Below are positions 5,014 through 5,039 of a stretch of 5,039 bases of DNA, one piece after another. Position 1 is the first letter of the stretch; each line of letters begins with the position of its first letter. The position numbers and the translations under genes are program-made. This DNA comes from Syntrophales bacterium (GTDB lineage Bacteria; Desulfobacterota; Syntrophia; Syntrophales; UBA2210), in contig JAUSPK010000089.1 of the NCBI GenBank assembly GCA_030655735.1, forward strand, positions 1 through 5,039, written 5' to 3'. Under the pieces are notes generated by a model. The model saw only the letters and a list, made by a program, of their open reading frames with translations. It searched no databases and was not told the origin of the DNA.

Positions 5014-5038
5014 CGGTTCCTCGCTGTTTCATGTGGGT
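4991..5038 (-). CDS. Possible 3' end of an upstream gene
   Basis: One minus-strand frame is open from the window edge to TAA at 4993-4991 and encodes THMKQRGTEFFDGYK. The composition is coding-like and the stop lies 43 bp before the permease ATG, which would be normal operon spacing. Only 15 codons are visible and a second frame also stays open for 11 codons, so this is weak. It competes with the promoter reading of the same bases. Confidence 0.3.
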   Translation of the reverse strand, partial: THMKQRGTEFFDGYK

Positions 5039-5039
5039 A

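Overview
The window is about 5 kb of bacterial chromosome. All well-supported genes lie on the minus strand. Moderate G+C, strong AGGAGG-type ribosome binding sites, an anaerobe-typical nitroreductase-like flavoprotein and an NCS2-like permease suggest an anaerobic Gram-negative bacterium, perhaps Desulfobacterota (Syntrophales-like). This is an inference from gene content and style; no marker gene is present.

Layout, right to left (the direction of transcription). The right edge may hold the last codons of an upstream gene. Next comes a 477-residue polytopic permease (4947-3514) with a very good Shine-Dalgarno site. It is followed by a dyad-rich spacer (3513-3286) with a probable terminator hairpin, a perfect 38-bp palindrome and further small dyads. 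The spacer ends in a promoter-like site that almost abuts a membrane-anchored NERD-like protein (3285-2578). A 131-residue four-helix membrane protein of unknown function follows (2473-2078). After a 212-bp spacer comes an alpha/beta hydrolase with a complete catalytic triad (1865-1065). Then come a 56-residue two-helix membrane microprotein (952-782), found by reading the minus strand directly, and a pyridoxamine-5'-phosphate-oxidase-fold (Nim-like) flavoprotein (721-263). The last 262 bases at the left have no convincing gene.

How the genes work together is not obvious. The microprotein and the Nim-like protein are separated by only 60 bp and probably share a promoter near 1009-1035, which has a 12-bp palindrome in its spacer. 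The other genes are 100-230 bp apart and may be separate units. Three of the six confident genes encode membrane proteins and a fourth is membrane-anchored, but no pathway links them.

No mobile element, CRISPR array, tRNA or rRNA was recognised. The most unusual items are the 38-bp palindrome in its cluster of dyads, the NERD-like domain that seems to lack its nuclease residues, and the microprotein.
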